In this document: piece by piece, positions 23,490 to 34,879 of the stretch | Position numbering within the stretch: the first letter of the stretch is position 1 | How the letters are laid out: every line of letters begins with the position of its first letter | Assembly (NCBI GenBank): GCA_028752905.1 | Contig: JAQNBH010000010.1 | Coordinates: forward strand, 26,268,242 to 26,332,241 | Length of the DNA: 64,000 nucleotides | Reading direction: 5' to 3' | Source of the DNA: Cladorhizidae sp. MBARI D1340-BT2 | Taxonomy: Eukaryota; Porifera; Demospongiae; Poecilosclerida; Cladorhizidae | Translations under genes and position numbers: made by a program | The notes under the pieces: generated by a model | Database searches by the model: none | What the model was told of the DNA's origin: nothing | Seen by the model: only the letters and a program-made list of their open reading frames with translations

Positions 23490-23635
23490 CTTTTAAGTCC
23501 TAACAGCCGCGGAATATCTCTTGGAAGTTGGAGTCCTTGTGCAAGGAGCACCTCAACTTCGGAAGGTGAGACTGGTGGGTATTCCCCCTGCTGACTATGG
23601 TCCGGGTCGTTTGCCTCCAGAGGGGAAATGCGTGC
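23490..23635 (-). CDS. Exon-like block upstream of dUTPase, unrecognised
   Basis: On the minus strand, 48 codons are open from just after a TAG (23638-23636) to a good GTGAGT donor. It encodes PPVSPSEVEVLLAQGLQLPR then DIPRLLGLK, with an acidic-polar start and amphipathic end. A possible acceptor (tttcccctctggag) lies within its 5' part. It ends in phase 2, 138 bp upstream of the dUTPase ATG. An AG at aaaatag (about 23401) would accept in the right phase and give an N-terminally extended dUTPase; alternatively it belongs to another, overlapping gene. The family is not recognised. Confidence 0.4.
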
Positions 23636-23639
23636 CTAT

Positions 23640-24348
23640 GTGTTTGGAAACCCCGATGAGGGATTACGACAACTATTGGTTATTTAACTGAACTACCGGT
23701 ATTAATATCTATGTTTGGTCTGTAGCATGGCAGGGCAGAACTAATGTACTAGGAACTAATGTACCAGAATGGGAACCAATGCCTTTGATCTTACTTGTGG
23801 GTGCTCTGAGTTAGATGTGTGGGTAATAAAGCTAGATTTGGGTGGTTAAAGTCACCACACAAGCTAGTATGTTCTGATTATGACAAGTATGCATACATCC
23901 TTATAGCAGCACATGGACACAGTATGGCATGTCGCTGGAGGATCAGAAGTAAGCTTCACCAGCACATAGGATGGCTCCCTTTACAATTTCATTCGAAGAG
24001 CAAGGCTTCTTTTAAAAACCCACTCATCCAAGCTCCTAATTCCCAAGATATAATATATATATATTCTAGCCAGGTATCTAACTATAATGCCAACTATGAC
24101 TAGACTCTTTACTATAGTAGTCAGGCTTGTTCATATATCTTAGATGCAGTTGTGATTGCATGATTATGTATAAGGCCTCAGCAAGTGTTTTTGTTGTTCC
24201 TGTTTGGGATTTTTTGTAGAAATCTGGAGGGAGAGAAAACAGCAATTCAAGCTTTAAATGCATTTACCAAATTGATATATATCACAAAATGTAAACACAT
24301 AAATATTAATAGACCTAATAATAAACGTTCTAATTTCAGTCTTTTATT
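23640..24348. other. No gene recognised
   Basis: Upstream side of the dUTPase gene. Frames up to 94 residues (23819-24103) show no motif. Confidence 0.5.
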
Positions 24349-24425
24349 AATAACCTTCTCAATAATCAACTTGAGATTGTATTCTCTCGACATTTCGACT
24401 CAATGCTCTAGCTTCATCAGGAATA
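24349..24425 (-). repeat. Penelope tail motif (copy 4)
   Basis: Minus-strand copy: CCTGATGAAGCTAGAGCATT then GTCGAAATGTCGAGAGAATA and CAAGTTGATTATTGAGAAGG. The core is conserved except for a one-base shorter stem. Confidence 0.8.
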
Positions 24426-24848
24426 TTAATACAAAGGGAAACTAGTTGGTAGTACATGTATAGCCTTAATTATTTTATACCTAATTAACTATTAATATAA
24501 TGCTAGTAACATATAAGTACTAATAACTAATGATAAAATAAACATATTTGTAATTATTACATATAACTATTAATAACTACTAATAACTACTAATAACTAT
24601 ACTAACTATACAAAACTAAATTTCCATGTCAATAAAGTTTGTTCTTTCCTTGTGTGAAGACAGTCAGGAGCTGGAGTTATTTCCACTGTTATACCACAGT
24701 AATACAAACAGGAGAGTATATAGTTTGCTATGAAATAAATATCTCATGTGTAAACCTCCCCTAATTTTCTAGCCAACCCAAAGTCTTGCAGTGATGACCC
24801 GCATGTAAAAATATACTTAACTAAGACTCAAGGCTATTGTCAGTCTGA
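24426..24848. other. No gene recognised
   Basis: AT-rich with short TAATAACTA repeats (about 24530-24610). Confidence 0.6.
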
Positions 24849-25420
24849 TTCAATTCAGTGGTTCAACTGTCTATAGTGTGACCAGTGGTTCAACTGCCTA
24901 TAGCTGTGACCAGTGGTTCAACTGCCTATAGCTGTGATCAGTGGTTCAACTGCCTATAGCTGTGACCAGTGGTTCAACTGTGTATACCTGTGATCAGTGG
25001 TTCAACTGTCAATAGCTATGAACAGGGTTCAACTGTCTATAGCTGTGATCAGTAGTTCAACTGCCTTATAGCTGTGATCAGTAGTTCAACTGCCTATAGT
25101 GTGACCAGTGGTTCAACTGTCTATAGTGTGACCAGTGGTTCAACTGTGTATACCTGTGATCAGTGGTTCAACTGTCAATAGCTATGAACAGGGTTCAACT
25201 GTCTAGTGATCATTGGTTCAACTGTCTATAGACTGGTTCAACTGTCTATAGTGTGACCAGTGGTTCAACTGTCTATACCTGTGAAGTTCAACTGTCTATA
25301 ATGTAACCAGTGGTTCAACTGTCTATAGTGTGATCAGTGGTTCAACTGCCTATAGCTGTGATCAGTGGTTCAACTGTCTATACCTGTGATCAATGGTTCA
25401 ACTGTCTATAGCTGTAACCT
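24849..25420. repeat. ~28-bp minisatellite
   Basis: About twenty units of CAGTGGTTCAACTGTCTATA plus GCTGTGAC, with many short deletions (for example GTGTGACC, and units lacking the GATC). It abuts the second Gypsy remnant. Confidence 0.95.
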
Positions 25421-25429
25421 GCTCAAGTT

Positions 25430-27300
25430 CGTGAGTTTTTGTGCACAACATCAGGTTTTAGTTTCATTAGCTACCAATGCAGATGAGAAAACTATTTTCA
25501 AGATGGATCCTGTGGATTAGCTTGTGGACATACATGACAGTGTCCATAAGAAAAGAGAGTTCCACATGTTAACAAATGAGAGGAACCCATAACGGATGTC
25601 TACCTGGTTGAAGGAGATGTGATTCTATGGAATACTGATCAACATTCCCAATAAAGGGAAAGAGTTGAAGTGTGACAAACAAGGAATGCTCTGTGAGCTA
25701 CTAAGCAAATTTTATGATGTTTTGAGTGATTAATCTGAAAGGACAACTTGATGGAACACTATATTAATTCACCTCACATCGGCCATATCGCATGTCACAT
25801 GCTTACCAGCCACATGTGCATGAGGAAGTACAGATATAGTGCAAAGTGAAGATACAATTGAGCCCTCAAAGAATGGATGGGCTGCACCAGTAGTCGTAAG
25901 GAAGGACAACATTTTGCTGCCTATGTGTAGACTACCAGCGGCTGAATTCTATTTTACACGGATGCTTATCCTACACCCTGCATTGATGATGTGATAGACA
26001 AGTCAGGACCTTACAACCAAGGGATATTGGGTAAGTATCAAAATGGATCAACCCAAGAGTGCATTTAGGATTATAAGTAATGCTGTTTGGTAAGTAATGC
26101 TGTTTGGTTGATAGACATGCTCCTATAGGGATTACAGACATTTGCGGATAGTATTGTAATTTTCATCAGTAATTGGGAGGCACATCGAAGTGATATTAAC
26201 AAGATTGTGGAATGCAGGTTTCATAGCAAAACCCAGCAAATGCCAGTTTGCAAAGAAGAGCTGTGTCTACCTGCACTGTATATAGTAGGAAATGGTCACA
26301 TTCAAATGGAGCAGAGGAGGTTAAGGCAGTTCTGAGATTCCAGAAGCAAGTAAGGGCATTCTTTGGACTTTCTGGCTATCATAAACAAAAATCATCAAAG
26401 ATTATGCAACTATTATTTGTCCTTTAACTGACCTAATTAAAGCCTAATCAAGTCATGTGGAATAAACAGTGTGCTTGATCATTCTGCAAATTGAAGGATC
26501 AACTGTGTTTGTCTCCATATTATAGAGTCCAGAATTTCCACACTTATTTATACAATTTTAAATCAGAAAGGGGTGGATAGAAATGACTTTTCAATAGCTT
26601 ACTATAGTCGTAAGCTATATACTACCTAGTGGCAAATATTAATGCATAACTTTTGACTGAAACAAGCAGACAAAACAAGAGTCCATTCATATCGTAGAGC
26701 ACAGAAAAAGCTATTAAAATGGTGGTATACAATGTACTAATTTTCACAGAGATATAATTTTTTAATTGAAATTGTGAGAATGACGTAATGCCTGTAATCT
26801 AATATACCACTGGAGAAAAACTACTTCACAGTAGACTAAGAGTGCATGGCAATAAAGCTGACAGTTAATATGTTTCGTGTACGTCCACTGGGAAGGCTCT
26901 TCCTGGATCACAGGTAACTGCAGAGGTATGATCTCTAGGAGGAGAGTGACTCACGTATTGCTCGATGCAAGCCTCAGCCATACCGACCAAATGTAGAACA
27001 CCATGCAGGAAAAGCAAAGGCAAATGCAGATATCCTCTCTCAAATTACTTTACTTACATTCACTAATCAACATTGGTGCAGGAGAGGTGAATAGGAATGT
27101 GGAGTATTGCAGACTTTATTTACATGTATCGTATGTTTTGCACGTATGCAGTATGTATTTTTGCAATCAGCCATACACACTAATGCCAGTAAGACTGGTT
27201 ACTTGGGGAGGAGAGGCAGAAGGAGATTTTACAGAGCCTGAACTATGTTTATTTTGTCTGTTCCTTTCTTGTTAGTTAACTTGTTATCTTGTTGGGATTA
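25430..27300 (+). mobile_element. Heavily decayed Ty3/Gypsy pol remnant (Gypsy copy 2)
   Basis: Scattered plus-strand matches in changing frames keep the pol order: VDYQRLNSILHG (about 25925), an FADSIVIF stretch where the catalytic box should be (about 26130), VRAFFGLSGYHKQ (about 26345), the RNase H linker, and a conserved AGKAKANADILSQ block (about 27005-27050) normally found just before the integrase. Stops are frequent. No LTRs or integrase core recognised. The order and motif wording make the assignment firm; boundaries are approximate. Confidence 0.7.
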
Positions 27301-28164
27301 TTCTGTACCAAGTCTATATATATGTTATAAACTATCAGGCAGCAAATTTTCCCTTAGTTCACTGACCATATAAGACACGATCATGATCCCCCCCCCCCCC
27401 CTTCCTTGCTAATGTATATATGCCCAATCGGGACTTCCAGCTTATTGAAGTGCAGGTCAATTATGTAGTAGCTGATGGTCTGAACTGCAACCTTCGCTTG
27501 TCTTTTCCAAGCTGATCTTGCTCTTACTGGAAGCTTTACTGCTGGTGAAGACTGTTCATGCCTATATGCCTATATATCAACCACTCTGAATTACTTCAAC
27601 TTTGGAAAAGAGAAAATCATGGGTTGATTTCTTTGCTGCAGGTTTTGTTGTAGGGTGTATCTTGTTAGTTTGCTGGTTTAAAAAAAAACACCCAATTTTT
27701 GTAATCGCACATTACCTCAGAAAAAAGTTATGAAGATAAATTTGACATGGGTACAGCTGCAATAACACTTCCTAACCTGAACTACACTGTGTTAGTTACA
27801 TGGGATGTATCTTTAAAAATATATATACTGTGTTCGTTATTGCTATTAGGTTGTAAAATGAAAAGAAAAAAGAAATATTTGCACAAATATCATCAGCTGA
27901 TAATCATCCTTCTAGAAATGATGTTCCTCCAACTCTTGTACAATAATACCTGAGGATGATAAGCACTGGTTATTCAATGCTCAGTCTTTGTCTTCTTGAA
28001 CAAACATGCATACACCTGTTCAATTTATTAATTCCCTTTCTTCATCAGTCAAGAAAATCTCGAGGCAGCCAAATTGACATGTCATTTAATGGAAATTATA
28101 TAAACTAGACCATGACAATTTAGTAATTGACTGAATATAAAACTTATGCTAGCTGTCTATTTTT
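27301..28164. other. No gene recognised
   Basis: Contains a poly-C run near 27390 and A-rich patches. No coding or repeat structure seen. Confidence 0.5.
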
Positions 28165-28320
28165 TTTAGAGGTGCAGCTTCAGCCACTTGGTATAGTAAA
28201 TCTGTTACCATTGTGATATTCCTCCATTGTTGGTTTCTGGAAGCGAACGCATGAGGTCCATCCCAATTTGAAACCAAGCCTTATCCTTGACTGGAATTGG
28301 TTCATGCAGCTTATGTAATT
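28165..28320 (-). pseudogene. Ty3/Gypsy integrase fragment
   Basis: Minus-strand translation gives LHEPIPVKDKAWFQIGMDLM then RSLPETNNGG, and in an adjacent frame ITMVTDLLYQVAEAAPLK. Together they match the integrase core start (W-x2-IG-x-D-L-x-GPLP...TDxxxKWxEAxPL). It is a short orphan with a frame change, in opposite orientation to Gypsy copy 2. Confidence 0.7.
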
Positions 28321-28979
28321 TTCGATTATTCCTTTGACATTAAATTTTGTAACAAGTCTCCATCTTTACTATGCAATGGCTACTGAAAATAAAAATAAAA
28401 AACAATTTACATAAGTAGTAACATCCCAGTATTTGGAGCTGACTTGAGCACAATCTTCACCTATTCAGATCTTTCTATAATTATATGACTGCCTTAGATT
28501 CACCGACATAATTGAGTTGACCCATGGGTAAAAAAATTTCTTTACTAACCCAAGTTTTTGCTTGTCTTCGCCTGGAGGGAAAGATAGATGAATGAGATAT
28601 TGGTGTATATCTTTGCTGCTAATATTCTTAGTTTCCCAGATCCAGCTGCTAATTCTACTTTTGTTGGCACATGCAACTCATGTCCCAAATCTCCAGAGCT
28701 AGAGGGAGATAAATCCCTAGTGTTTTTGAAAATCCATGATCCCCAAAATACTAGAGATGGCTATCCCCACTTCACGGAAACCTACAAATCACTTTGAATC
28801 CTTGATATCTTTAGGGGGGGTGTTTTATTGGGGGCAAAAGCATTTGACACTTTGTAGTCTTCTGGTAGAACTTCAATGACTGTACAAGTTATGTGGAGTG
28901 AGAAAATAGTTTATGCGTCTATTTATATTTGCCCTACACATAACTTGAACCACATTGACCTTCACCCAAGTTGGTTGTA
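28321..28979. other. No clear gene; possible LINE periphery
   Basis: No motif recognised. It lies between the integrase fragment and the LINE fragment. A plus-strand frame of 69 residues (28588-28797) has no recognisable domain. Confidence 0.45.
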
Positions 28980-29560
28980 CCAGCTTGCTTGTGGAAATCA
29001 CGAGTATTTTTTAGCCAGAAGAGTCCGTTGATGGGATTGGAATATGTTCTTTCAATCTTAAGGTGGAATTGTCCCACTCTGTTTTCCATGTGTCTTCAAC
29101 ACAGGCCTGAGTGCGTAGGTTGGAAACTGATAAGGGTTAAGCACAAGTGGCGAAGTGGCACCTCCTGATTTTCTGGGGCTTAATGTTTTCAGGTTTAGAT
29201 GGCACCAGGGATCCTGGTTGTGCTGACTTGGCAGCCAACCGTAGAAGTTGTGGTCCCTTTGGATTTCAGTTGTGGAATATCAGATATGATTGGCAAGTTG
29301 TCTACTGGGGCAGGCATGATGGCTCCTGAGATCAAACTCATGGTACTGTTCAATGCAATATCGGCACATCTTGTGTGGTGGAAATCGTACAGTCATGAAA
29401 TCACCGCACCTTCACTGCCAAGTAACTTCTTGATTAAGTTAACTGGCATTTACTTTCTGGCTCACTTTCTCTAGATGGACTGAGGTGAGGATTCTGTCGA
29501 GGGCGACTCCTAGGTATACTGGGTGGGACTGAAACTGGAGTCATTTGCTGTTGAGGAGCT
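28980..29560 (-). pseudogene. LINE reverse transcriptase, region after the catalytic core
   Basis: Minus strand: HPVYLGVALDRILTS (about 29525-29480), then in another frame LNSTMSLISGAIMPAPVDNL and PIISDIPQLK (about 29350-29270). This is the order found C-terminal to the RT fingers/palm in many animal LINEs (YLGVTLDR, then LNxTMRxISG, then LPVLSxIxPP). The frame is broken several times. The extent towards 28980 is inferred. Confidence 0.65.
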
Positions 29561-29834
29561 GAGTTAAAAGAAGGGAACAACGACATTACTAACTGCCTTC
29601 TGGGGCTCCATCACTTCTAAACACCATTTCAAACTTGTTTCTTCTTACTAAAATCGGCTGAAACTACCAAAGTGAGTTTTAGCCGAGATTAAAAAAATTT
29701 CATTTCTATTTTGGTATCTATTTTGTTATCTGCCATTTAAAAATGCTAGGGTCACTCTCAAATGATTAAAATAACAATTACATAATAATAATGAGTCGGG
29801 CACATTGCTACACGCCCTTCCCATAACCTCACTA

Positions 29835-30160
29835 GTTCTGAGGACGATGATGTCACTATCAAAATTGTAGTTGGTCTTTGTTTGGGCTATATTCTGTCTT
29901 TCCTCTACATCTGCCATCAATGTGGAGCAGTGGTAGACCATCATGGGAGAGCAGGATCAGCTGCAAGAGCAGTGAAGGTCACTGCCTCCACCGTTCAGCT
30001 ATGAATGACATCATTCATAGAGCTCTCACATCTGCATGCATTTCTTCCAGCCTGGAACTAGTGGCTTTACCAGAGTAACCAGATGACATCATCCACCGTG
30101 GGTTACCCTGGAAGGATGAAGCTTCTGGTGTTGGAAATAACTCGCGCAGAAACTTAATCT
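29835..30160 (+). pseudogene. LINE C-terminal domain fragment, plus strand
   Basis: Plus-strand frames give EDDDVTIKIVVGLCLG, CHQCGAVVDHHGRAG, and AMNDIIHRALTSACISSSLE, the Cys-containing C-terminal block that follows RT in a LINE group common in sponges and cnidarians. It is opposite in orientation to the LINE remnants on both sides. Frame changes and stops show decay. Confidence 0.65.
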
Positions 30161-30497
30161 CCATCATAACATGACCACCATAGCGGCAACATGTGTTCGA
30201 GGAAAAGGGGGGGGGGGGGTGAAATTGATCAGTTCTGAGCCACACACACACACACACACACACACACATTCACACCAAAAAAATCCTTATTACTCCAGTG
30301 GAAGTTGAGACACCCTGGGTGATTTGTTCATTGACTTTCATCAGAACTAAGCCACAGGACCAACAACACATGGGAGAGCTCTCCCCTATAAAGGGAGTGT
30401 GTGGCCATTGAGAAAGATAAGATGAGTGGGGCAGGCTGACTGAACGAAACCTGGAGGGAAATTCTTTACTATAAAGTAGTAGTAGTAGTAGTAGTAG

Positions 30498-30529
<32 letters not shown>

Positions 30530-30560
30530 ACAACAATATTAGTAGTAAATAAGGACCCTA
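30161..30560. repeat. Simple repeats: CA run and TAG/AAT run
   Basis: A poly-G run near 30207-30218, a CA run at 30241-30268 and TAG then AAT trinucleotide repeats at 30475-30540. Minus-strand poly-Leu and poly-Val-Cys frames are artefacts. Confidence 0.9.
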
Positions 30561-30561
30561 G

Positions 30562-32130
30562 TTAACCCCAAAAACCTAGTGTCAGAGTTTCTGGCATTTC
30601 CAGGACTGATGCTGAGTCCTCCTTTGTATTGCCACTGACAGTCGTGAGGTGGTGGTGTGATCTTTCATCGCCAGTCATTTGCCATAGGTGGTGGCCCAAA
30701 TACTTGATGAACAATGCCATTTCTGGGCCAAACACATCTGTTGTCTCCATGGCTACTGGCACAAAAGAGCAAGACTAACACAGATTAGAATACTTTGTCT
30801 CCTTGCGACTGCCAATTTGAGCTGCAATAAGTATGCCTCACATGCTGAACTCTTCAGGAAGGATGGTGCAAAGGTGCCCTGGCAGGTGGCAAGCTGCACA
30901 AGGAGTTTGCCACTTCCATGGCGCTATTGTGGTGTGCCATCAGGGCACTTTCCATTGGCGACTGGTATCAGCAGACTCCAATCTAGATGGGATGCGAGCT
31001 ACAGGGTCCTGTGCACAATTACCATTAAGTGCTGCGTGGCGATGGTGATGACCCTTGCTTATTCTGCAACTTGCTCCCCACCTCAATTCCACAGTGGTCG
31101 ATGGGTATGAGAATGGCAGAGTAAGGTACCTAAACTTATACCTACAGCAACTCTAACAGTGATCTCATCCATTATCAGACCAAGGGAGGTGACCAGCAAG
31201 ACCTTCAACCAAGCCCCCAGACTCCTTTTTGGTGCAGCCAAGAGACATGCTCTAGACTGTATATACCTCCTTGGGGGCATTCTTGAGCAGTGTGACTGCT
31301 AAAGCTGATACCTTGTAGGTGCCACAAACCTTCTGACTATGTCTGTCTTTACCTTTTGGTGGTATACTAATATGATCCTGTATCCAGGATGCAAGAGCAG
31401 CATCAAAATGGAGCATCTCTGCAGATTCAGATGTGGATGAGAGTAAAGCAGATTGTTAGTTGAACTGCACTATGAATGCCAATCCCCCAACTTATACACG
31501 GAGAGATGCTTGTACCCATGTGTCATTATGGGAGATTGGTATTAGCTATGGCACTGCCAATTGATCTCAGGATCTCATCATAGTTGTTGAGCGTGGGAGA
31601 GAGGAAACCGGGTGAAGATCTGAAGAGCCTTGAGATTGTAAAATAATTTCCAAGAGTAGCAGTGCATCATGGGTAGAGAGGTGTTGGAGCTTATCTTCCC
31701 AGCATCTGTAGAAGTTTATTCTTCTGCAAGATAGCAGAACTCTCATCACCAATGGGTGAGCTAAGCAACTAGGCTGACATCAGATCCACCAAATGTGCTC
31801 CTGGAATTGATGGCATAACAATTTCCATCATGATGATCTGTACAAATCACTTCAGACTTTTTCTCTTTCAATTGTAGGCCTAGCAGTATCTCGCCTCGTA
31901 TCACAGCCTCCAAGTCGTGCTAGGCAACCTCAGCCACCAACGCCATCATCCAGACCTGTACTATAACACGGAGCTCTTACAACAAGTGGGTGGATAGCAA
32001 GAGGCAGAAAAGGCGAGGTCCCAGTGGGTCACCTAGCTGAACCCCCTCTGCAGTAGCGGAAAGTTCTGTACTGGTGGTCTCGACGTAGAACGTTGTAGGG
32101 ATTTTGCTGCCCAAGTTGTTTGTCGATTCA
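30562..32130 (-). pseudogene. LINE reverse transcriptase and C-terminal domain, minus strand
   Basis: From right to left: GVQLGDPLGPRLFCLLL (about 32050-32000), an LDDGVGG catalytic box in a shifted frame (about 31960), HDLEAVI and KEKKSEVICTDHH (about 31910-31840). Then GLIMDEITVRVAVGISLG and the Cys/His block (about 31190-31110), and finally PVAMETTDVFGPEMALFIKY and LGHHLWQMTGDE (about 30760-30650). The order is that of a complete LINE 3' half. Stops and at least four frame changes make it inactive. The large plus-strand frame at 30688-31110 is its shadow. Confidence 0.78.
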
Positions 32131-33065
32131 GCAATAAAAAACCCTGGGGGGTAAAATCTAGGCGTAAGGGATTGTTAACAGTTGCGTAGGCAGGCTTCTT
32201 TAGTTCTAGGACCTAGTAACTGTGGGGTAGAGAAATGATGGAAGTTCCTTCTACCTTTCGTATGTGGCCGTGTCTTTTATTGGTATTACTGATGGTAAGT
32301 TTTCGTAATGTATACCGCCTGTAGCATAGAGCTAATAAGTATATAGTATATATATATATATTTTTTAAAGGAGGTAGCTTATAGCTTAGACGCGGGTCGC
32401 CACCATCCTTGCTTTTATGTCCTTCCTTACTAGCTGTCCTTTCTTGGACTAGAGACCGGCTGGGTTTAATGCAGGTTTTCCGCCTTTGGAAGCTGGTTTG
32501 GCAAACGCCATACAACTATTTCAATGTCTGGGCTATGGACTCGCTGTTTAGCCAGCTAGCCCGTTAGCAGAAACAGCGAGAACAACTTGCATGCCAATTG
32601 CTGGGGGCTATAGCCAAGTCTAGGATGGAGAGCAAAAAAAAATCGACAACATAAGAGAAGAGTGTGGGTAGAACACAAGTAGTTCTTGCTGTCTGACATT
32701 AGCTCATTTGGCCAGAATTTGTTAACCCATTGACTGTAGCCCTGTTAGTTTGTGCTGGCCCAGCATATCCATGAACCATGTATACCAGTGGTTATAGAGA
32801 AGGAGTGGGGGGTGGGTGGGTAAGTAAAGGATCAGTTATCACCTAACAGAATTTCTCTCCCTCCTCCACCTCCCTCCCCCACGACCAGGCAAGTAATTAC
32901 TAGCATGTGATATATTTGTTAGTTTTTATTGATTTGGTTCTGGTCCTTCCACCTCTTTCTTTTTTTCAATCCAGCCTCCCCTCCCCTTCCTGAATCCTGT
33001 AGCCATAGTCCGACCTCTAGCCATAGCTCTCTAGAACTAGCCACACCCCTTTCTCTAGCCATAGC
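32131..33065. other. No gene confirmed
   Basis: On the minus strand an ATG at 32511 opens MAFAKPASKGGKPALNPAGL, then a stop, then a basic stretch in the same frame to TAA near 32386; it could be a broken short gene but nothing supports a function. The rest is unremarkable. Confidence 0.4.
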
Positions 33066-33832
33066 TCCAGTTTGTTCCCTAGCCCTAACCCTAGTCCTTC
33101 CTCTAGCCCTAGTCCTTCCTCTAGCCCTAATCCTAGTCCTTCCTCTAACCCTAATCCTAGCCCTCCCTCTAGCCCTAGTCCTTCCTCTAGCCCTAGCCCT
33201 AGTCCTTCCTCTAGCCCTAGTCCTTCCTTTAACCCTAGCCCTCCCTCTAGCCCTAGTCCTTCCTCTAGCCCTAATCCTAGCCCTCCCTCTAGCCCTAGTC
33301 CTTCCTCTAGCCCTAGCCCTAGCCCTTCCTCTAGCCCTAATCCTAGCCCTCCCTCTAGCCCTAGTCCTTCCTCTAGCCCTAGCCCTAGCCCTTCCTCTAT
33401 CCCTAGTCCTTCCTCTAGCCCTAATCCTAGCCCTCCCTCTAGCCCTAGCCCTAGTCCTTCCTCTAGCCCTAATCCTAGCCATCCCTCTAGCCCTAGTCCT
33501 TCCTCTAGCCCTAGCCCTAGTCCTTCCTCTAGCCCTAATCCTAGCCCTCCCTCTAGCCCTAGTCCTTCCTCTAGCCCTAGCCCTAGCCCTAGTCCTTCCT
33601 CTAACCTTAATCCTAGCCCTCCCTCTAGCCCTAGTCCTTCCTCTAGCCCTAGCCCTAGTCCTTCCTCTAGCCCTAATCCTAGCCCTCCCTCTAGCCCTAG
33701 TCCTTCCTCTATCCCTAGCCCTAGCCCTTCCTCTAACCCTAATCCTAGCCCTTCCTCTAGCCCTAGTCCTAGCCCTAGCCCTAGTCCTTCCTCTAGCCCT
33801 AATCCTAGCCCTCCCTCTAGCCCTAGCTTTTC
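33066..33832. repeat. CCCTAG-based minisatellite (telomere-like composition)
   Basis: Composed of CCCTAG and variants (CCCTAGT, CCCTAAT, CCTTCCTCTAG) in higher-order units of about 24-60 bp over 0.77 kb. Every unit length is a multiple of six, so 187-319 residue frames of Leu/Ala/Pro, Ser/Pro or Arg/Ala stay open in three frames; all are treated as artefacts. Confidence 0.95.
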
Positions 33833-34029
33833 AGTCTAGTCTGGTGTTACTCATCCTTAGCTTACAGCGATGGGTCTGGGAATATTAACATACCAACTAA
33901 TTCGACTCGAATGTACTCGAATCGAATGTACTCAAATGTAAATATTGGCTTGTCTAAATGGGTGGAGCTGCCGTCAGGAGTGTTGTCAATGAGGGAGGGG
34001 CCAGGTAGCTGATGTCATTACGCAGAGAC

Positions 34030-34285
34030 AAGGGAAGATGGTCTCTGCATGTTCTGTTTGGGATGTGAAGCTGACCTCTCCTCCAGCCAAGAGGCAGAAG
34101 GAAACAAAGAAGATGGTCTCTGTATGTTCTGTTTGGGATGTGAAGCTGACCTCTCCTCCAGCCAAGAGGTAGAAGGAAACAAGGAAGATGGTCTATGCAT
34201 GTTCTGTTTGGGATGTGAAGCTGACCTCTCCTCCAGCCAAGAGGCAGAAAGAAACCAAGAAGATGCTCCTGCATGTTCTGAATCT
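34030..34285. repeat. 75-bp tandem repeat, three units
   Basis: Three near-identical units containing CATGTTCTGTTTGGGATGTG and GCTGACCTCTCCTCCAGCCA. The period is divisible by three; plus-strand frame 34049-34312 reads a 25-residue repeat (MFCLGCEADLSSSQEAEGNK...), and minus-strand frames are open too. Confidence 0.95.
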
Positions 34286-34823
34286 TTAGCTTCTACTTCA
34301 CTTGAAAATTAATGACGTCGAGCATGTCACAAAGGCCACACCCATGCCATGCAAAGACCACAGACCTCAAGTATGTGCTTATGTGCTGGTTCTACTGGTG
34401 GCCTACTAGTGTTCCCAAACCCACTTCTCTCTGCACCTCAGAGGTAAAGGTTTGCTAAGTGAAACAAACTAAGTCAGATAATGACTTTCAACTTTGGACA
34501 TCCTGAGTTGATCTTAAGACTTTCAACTTTGGACCTCCTGAGCTGGACACGTTACGGAATTGTTCGGAATTGTTCATATAAGTAAATTAAGTTCTAGCCT
34601 CGATGCCCCTAACCAGTTATTAGGCGGGCAAGATATTTTGGACATATGTGGTTAACAAGGGTTTCCGAGGTAATGCTGGGCATATATAGTGTATGCAAAT
34701 GTCCATGCCAGATTTGGTGAGTGTTATTTAGCACTCGGGCTAACCAGTTGTCATAGTGATATGTAAGGTTAGTTGGTGTGTGTGTGAAGTTATTATAAGC
34801 AGTGCTGAAGTGCGCCACAAGTT

Positions 34824-34850
34824 CTAGCCCTAGCCCTAGCCCTAGCCCTA
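34824..34850. repeat. Short CCCTAG array
   Basis: Four to five perfect CTAGCC units, the same hexamer as at 33066-33832 but 1 kb away, followed by a poly-C run at 34868-34878. Confidence 0.95.
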
Positions 34851-34879
34851 TAATGGTGTTGCATCTCCCCCCCCCCCCG

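Noticed and set aside
30688..31110. 140-codon plus-strand frame
   Set aside because: It is the complement of the LINE C-terminal domain encoded on the minus strand and has no motif of its own.
32386..32511. Minus-strand basic ORF resembling a ribosomal-type N-terminus
   Set aside because: Contains an in-frame stop after 20 codons, and no family could be named; chance cannot be excluded.
32929..33888. A 319-codon plus-strand frame of Leu/Ala/Pro, with equally long frames on other frames and strand
   Set aside because: Produced by the CCCTAG-type array whose unit lengths are multiples of six; low complexity in all frames and no splice or domain evidence.
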